Part shown: in pieces, positions 63,645 through 64,000 of the stretch
Position numbering within the stretch: position 1 is the first letter of the stretch
Layout: each line of letters opens with the position of its first letter
Assembly (NCBI GenBank): GCA_013150955.1
Contig: JAADJD010000059.1
Span: forward strand, 59,881-123,880
From: Calditrichota bacterium
Lineage (GTDB): Bacteria > Calditrichota > Calditrichia > RBG-13-44-9 > J042
Reading direction: 5' to 3'
Length of the DNA stretch: 64,000 nucleotides
Program-made: the position numbers and the translations under genes
The notes under the pieces: generated by a model
The model's database searches: none
What the model was told of the DNA's origin: nothing
Seen by the model: the letters and a program-made list of their open reading frames with translations, nothing else

Positions 63645-64000
63645 TGAGCTTGCTGTCGCTCGCACCGACTGTAGCACGACTCTCCAGAGTCGTTATGTCC
63701 CGCAAGGCGGGACATTCATAAGCTCGCTATCGCTCGCACCGGCTCTGGAGAGCCGGGCTACAAATCGCACTGACTGTAACACGACTCTCCAGAGTCGTTA
63801 TCCCGCCGTGGCGGGATTTATTTCTTTCCGAAAATCCCGCAGGCATAAAGCCTGCGGCTACCATTGCAAACTGCCGATTGGGAACTGTAAATGCAGCTAC
63901 CGGGGCTGAACTATTCCGTTGTTGGGGTAGGCGCAGGCTTCACGCCTGCGCATGAGCTCGCTACCGCTCGCACCGACTGTAGCACGACTCTCCAGAGTCG
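63645..64000. repeat. Second hairpin-rich repeat family, running past the window
   Basis: The block from CATGAGCTTGCTGTCGCTCG to the hairpin CGACTCTCCAGAGTCG (ending 63692) recurs at 63951-64000, a period of about 308 bases. Within the unit are TGTCCCGCAAGGCGGGACA (63696-63714), GGCTCTGGAGAGCC (63741-63754), another ACGACTCTCCAGAGTCGT (63781-63798), TCCCGCCGTGGCGGGA (63801-63816), CGCAGG...CCTGCG (63839-63856) and GCGCAGGCTTCACGCCTGCG (63931-63950). No gene is seen in this stretch. Confidence 0.85.

Overview
The window looks like a chromosomal segment (about 53% G+C by eye) of a thermophilic Gram-negative bacterium of the FCB group, most plausibly Calditrichota or a neighbour. The evidence is a bacterial-type complex I operon, bacterial ribosomal proteins L21/L27, RadA and RecN, many exported beta-barrel proteins ending in Phe, a PorV-like protein and FlgD/Por-type C-terminal sorting domains (type IX secretion), together with a full-length reverse gyrase, the hallmark of life at high temperature. 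The phylum assignment is inference; no 16S gene is present.

Layout. 1-12528: respiratory complex I operon on the + strand, entered inside nuoA, in the order A-C-D-E-F-G-H-J-K-L-M-N. nuoB and nuoI, the subunits with the last Fe-S clusters before quinone, are missing from their usual places. 12700-12912: a promoter, a long inverted repeat and an intrinsic terminator (candidate small RNA or leader). 12941-22942: an envelope/secretion cluster: PorV-like barrel, a large M6-protease-like protein whose zinc motif is lost, a metalloprotease/beta-propeller/barrel fusion, two DUF5683-like proteins and an RmlD-like reductase. 22966-26608: a 3.2-kb array of nine hairpin-rich tandem units bracketed by copies of a dispersed palindromic element. 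26640-34695: CNNM/CorC-type membrane protein, rplU-rpmA, an MBL-fold hydrolase, a SprT-like metalloprotein, an ABC exporter and an unrecognised acidic protein, followed by a strong candidate small RNA (34740-34848). 35271-39439: a three-gene envelope module (polymer-forming domain fused to a barrel, a four-repeat secreted protein, a TTNG-repeat DUF4097 protein). 39824-44831: reverse gyrase and convergent radA. 45001-63622: lipoprotein, barrel proteins including a paralogue of the protease/propeller/barrel fusion, small exported proteins, a phosphatase, DMT transporter, NamZ-like glycosidase, SDR and HAD enzymes, a gluzincin-like secreted protein with sorting domain, an EHP-repeat protein, a transglutaminase-like protein, an exported amidase and recN. 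63645-64000: a second hairpin-rich repeat family running out of the window.

Two themes connect the genes: electron transport on one side, and a large investment in exported, outer-membrane and protease-like proteins on the other. Intergenic space is unusually rich in structured repeats: at least nine intergenic loci carry the same roughly 170-bp element with imperfect inverted ends. The least explained items are the two candidate structured RNAs, the modular hairpin array, the pseudo-protease, the protease/propeller/barrel pair and the four-repeat protein at 36864-38645. All functional calls come from reading motifs in the sequence; no database search was run.
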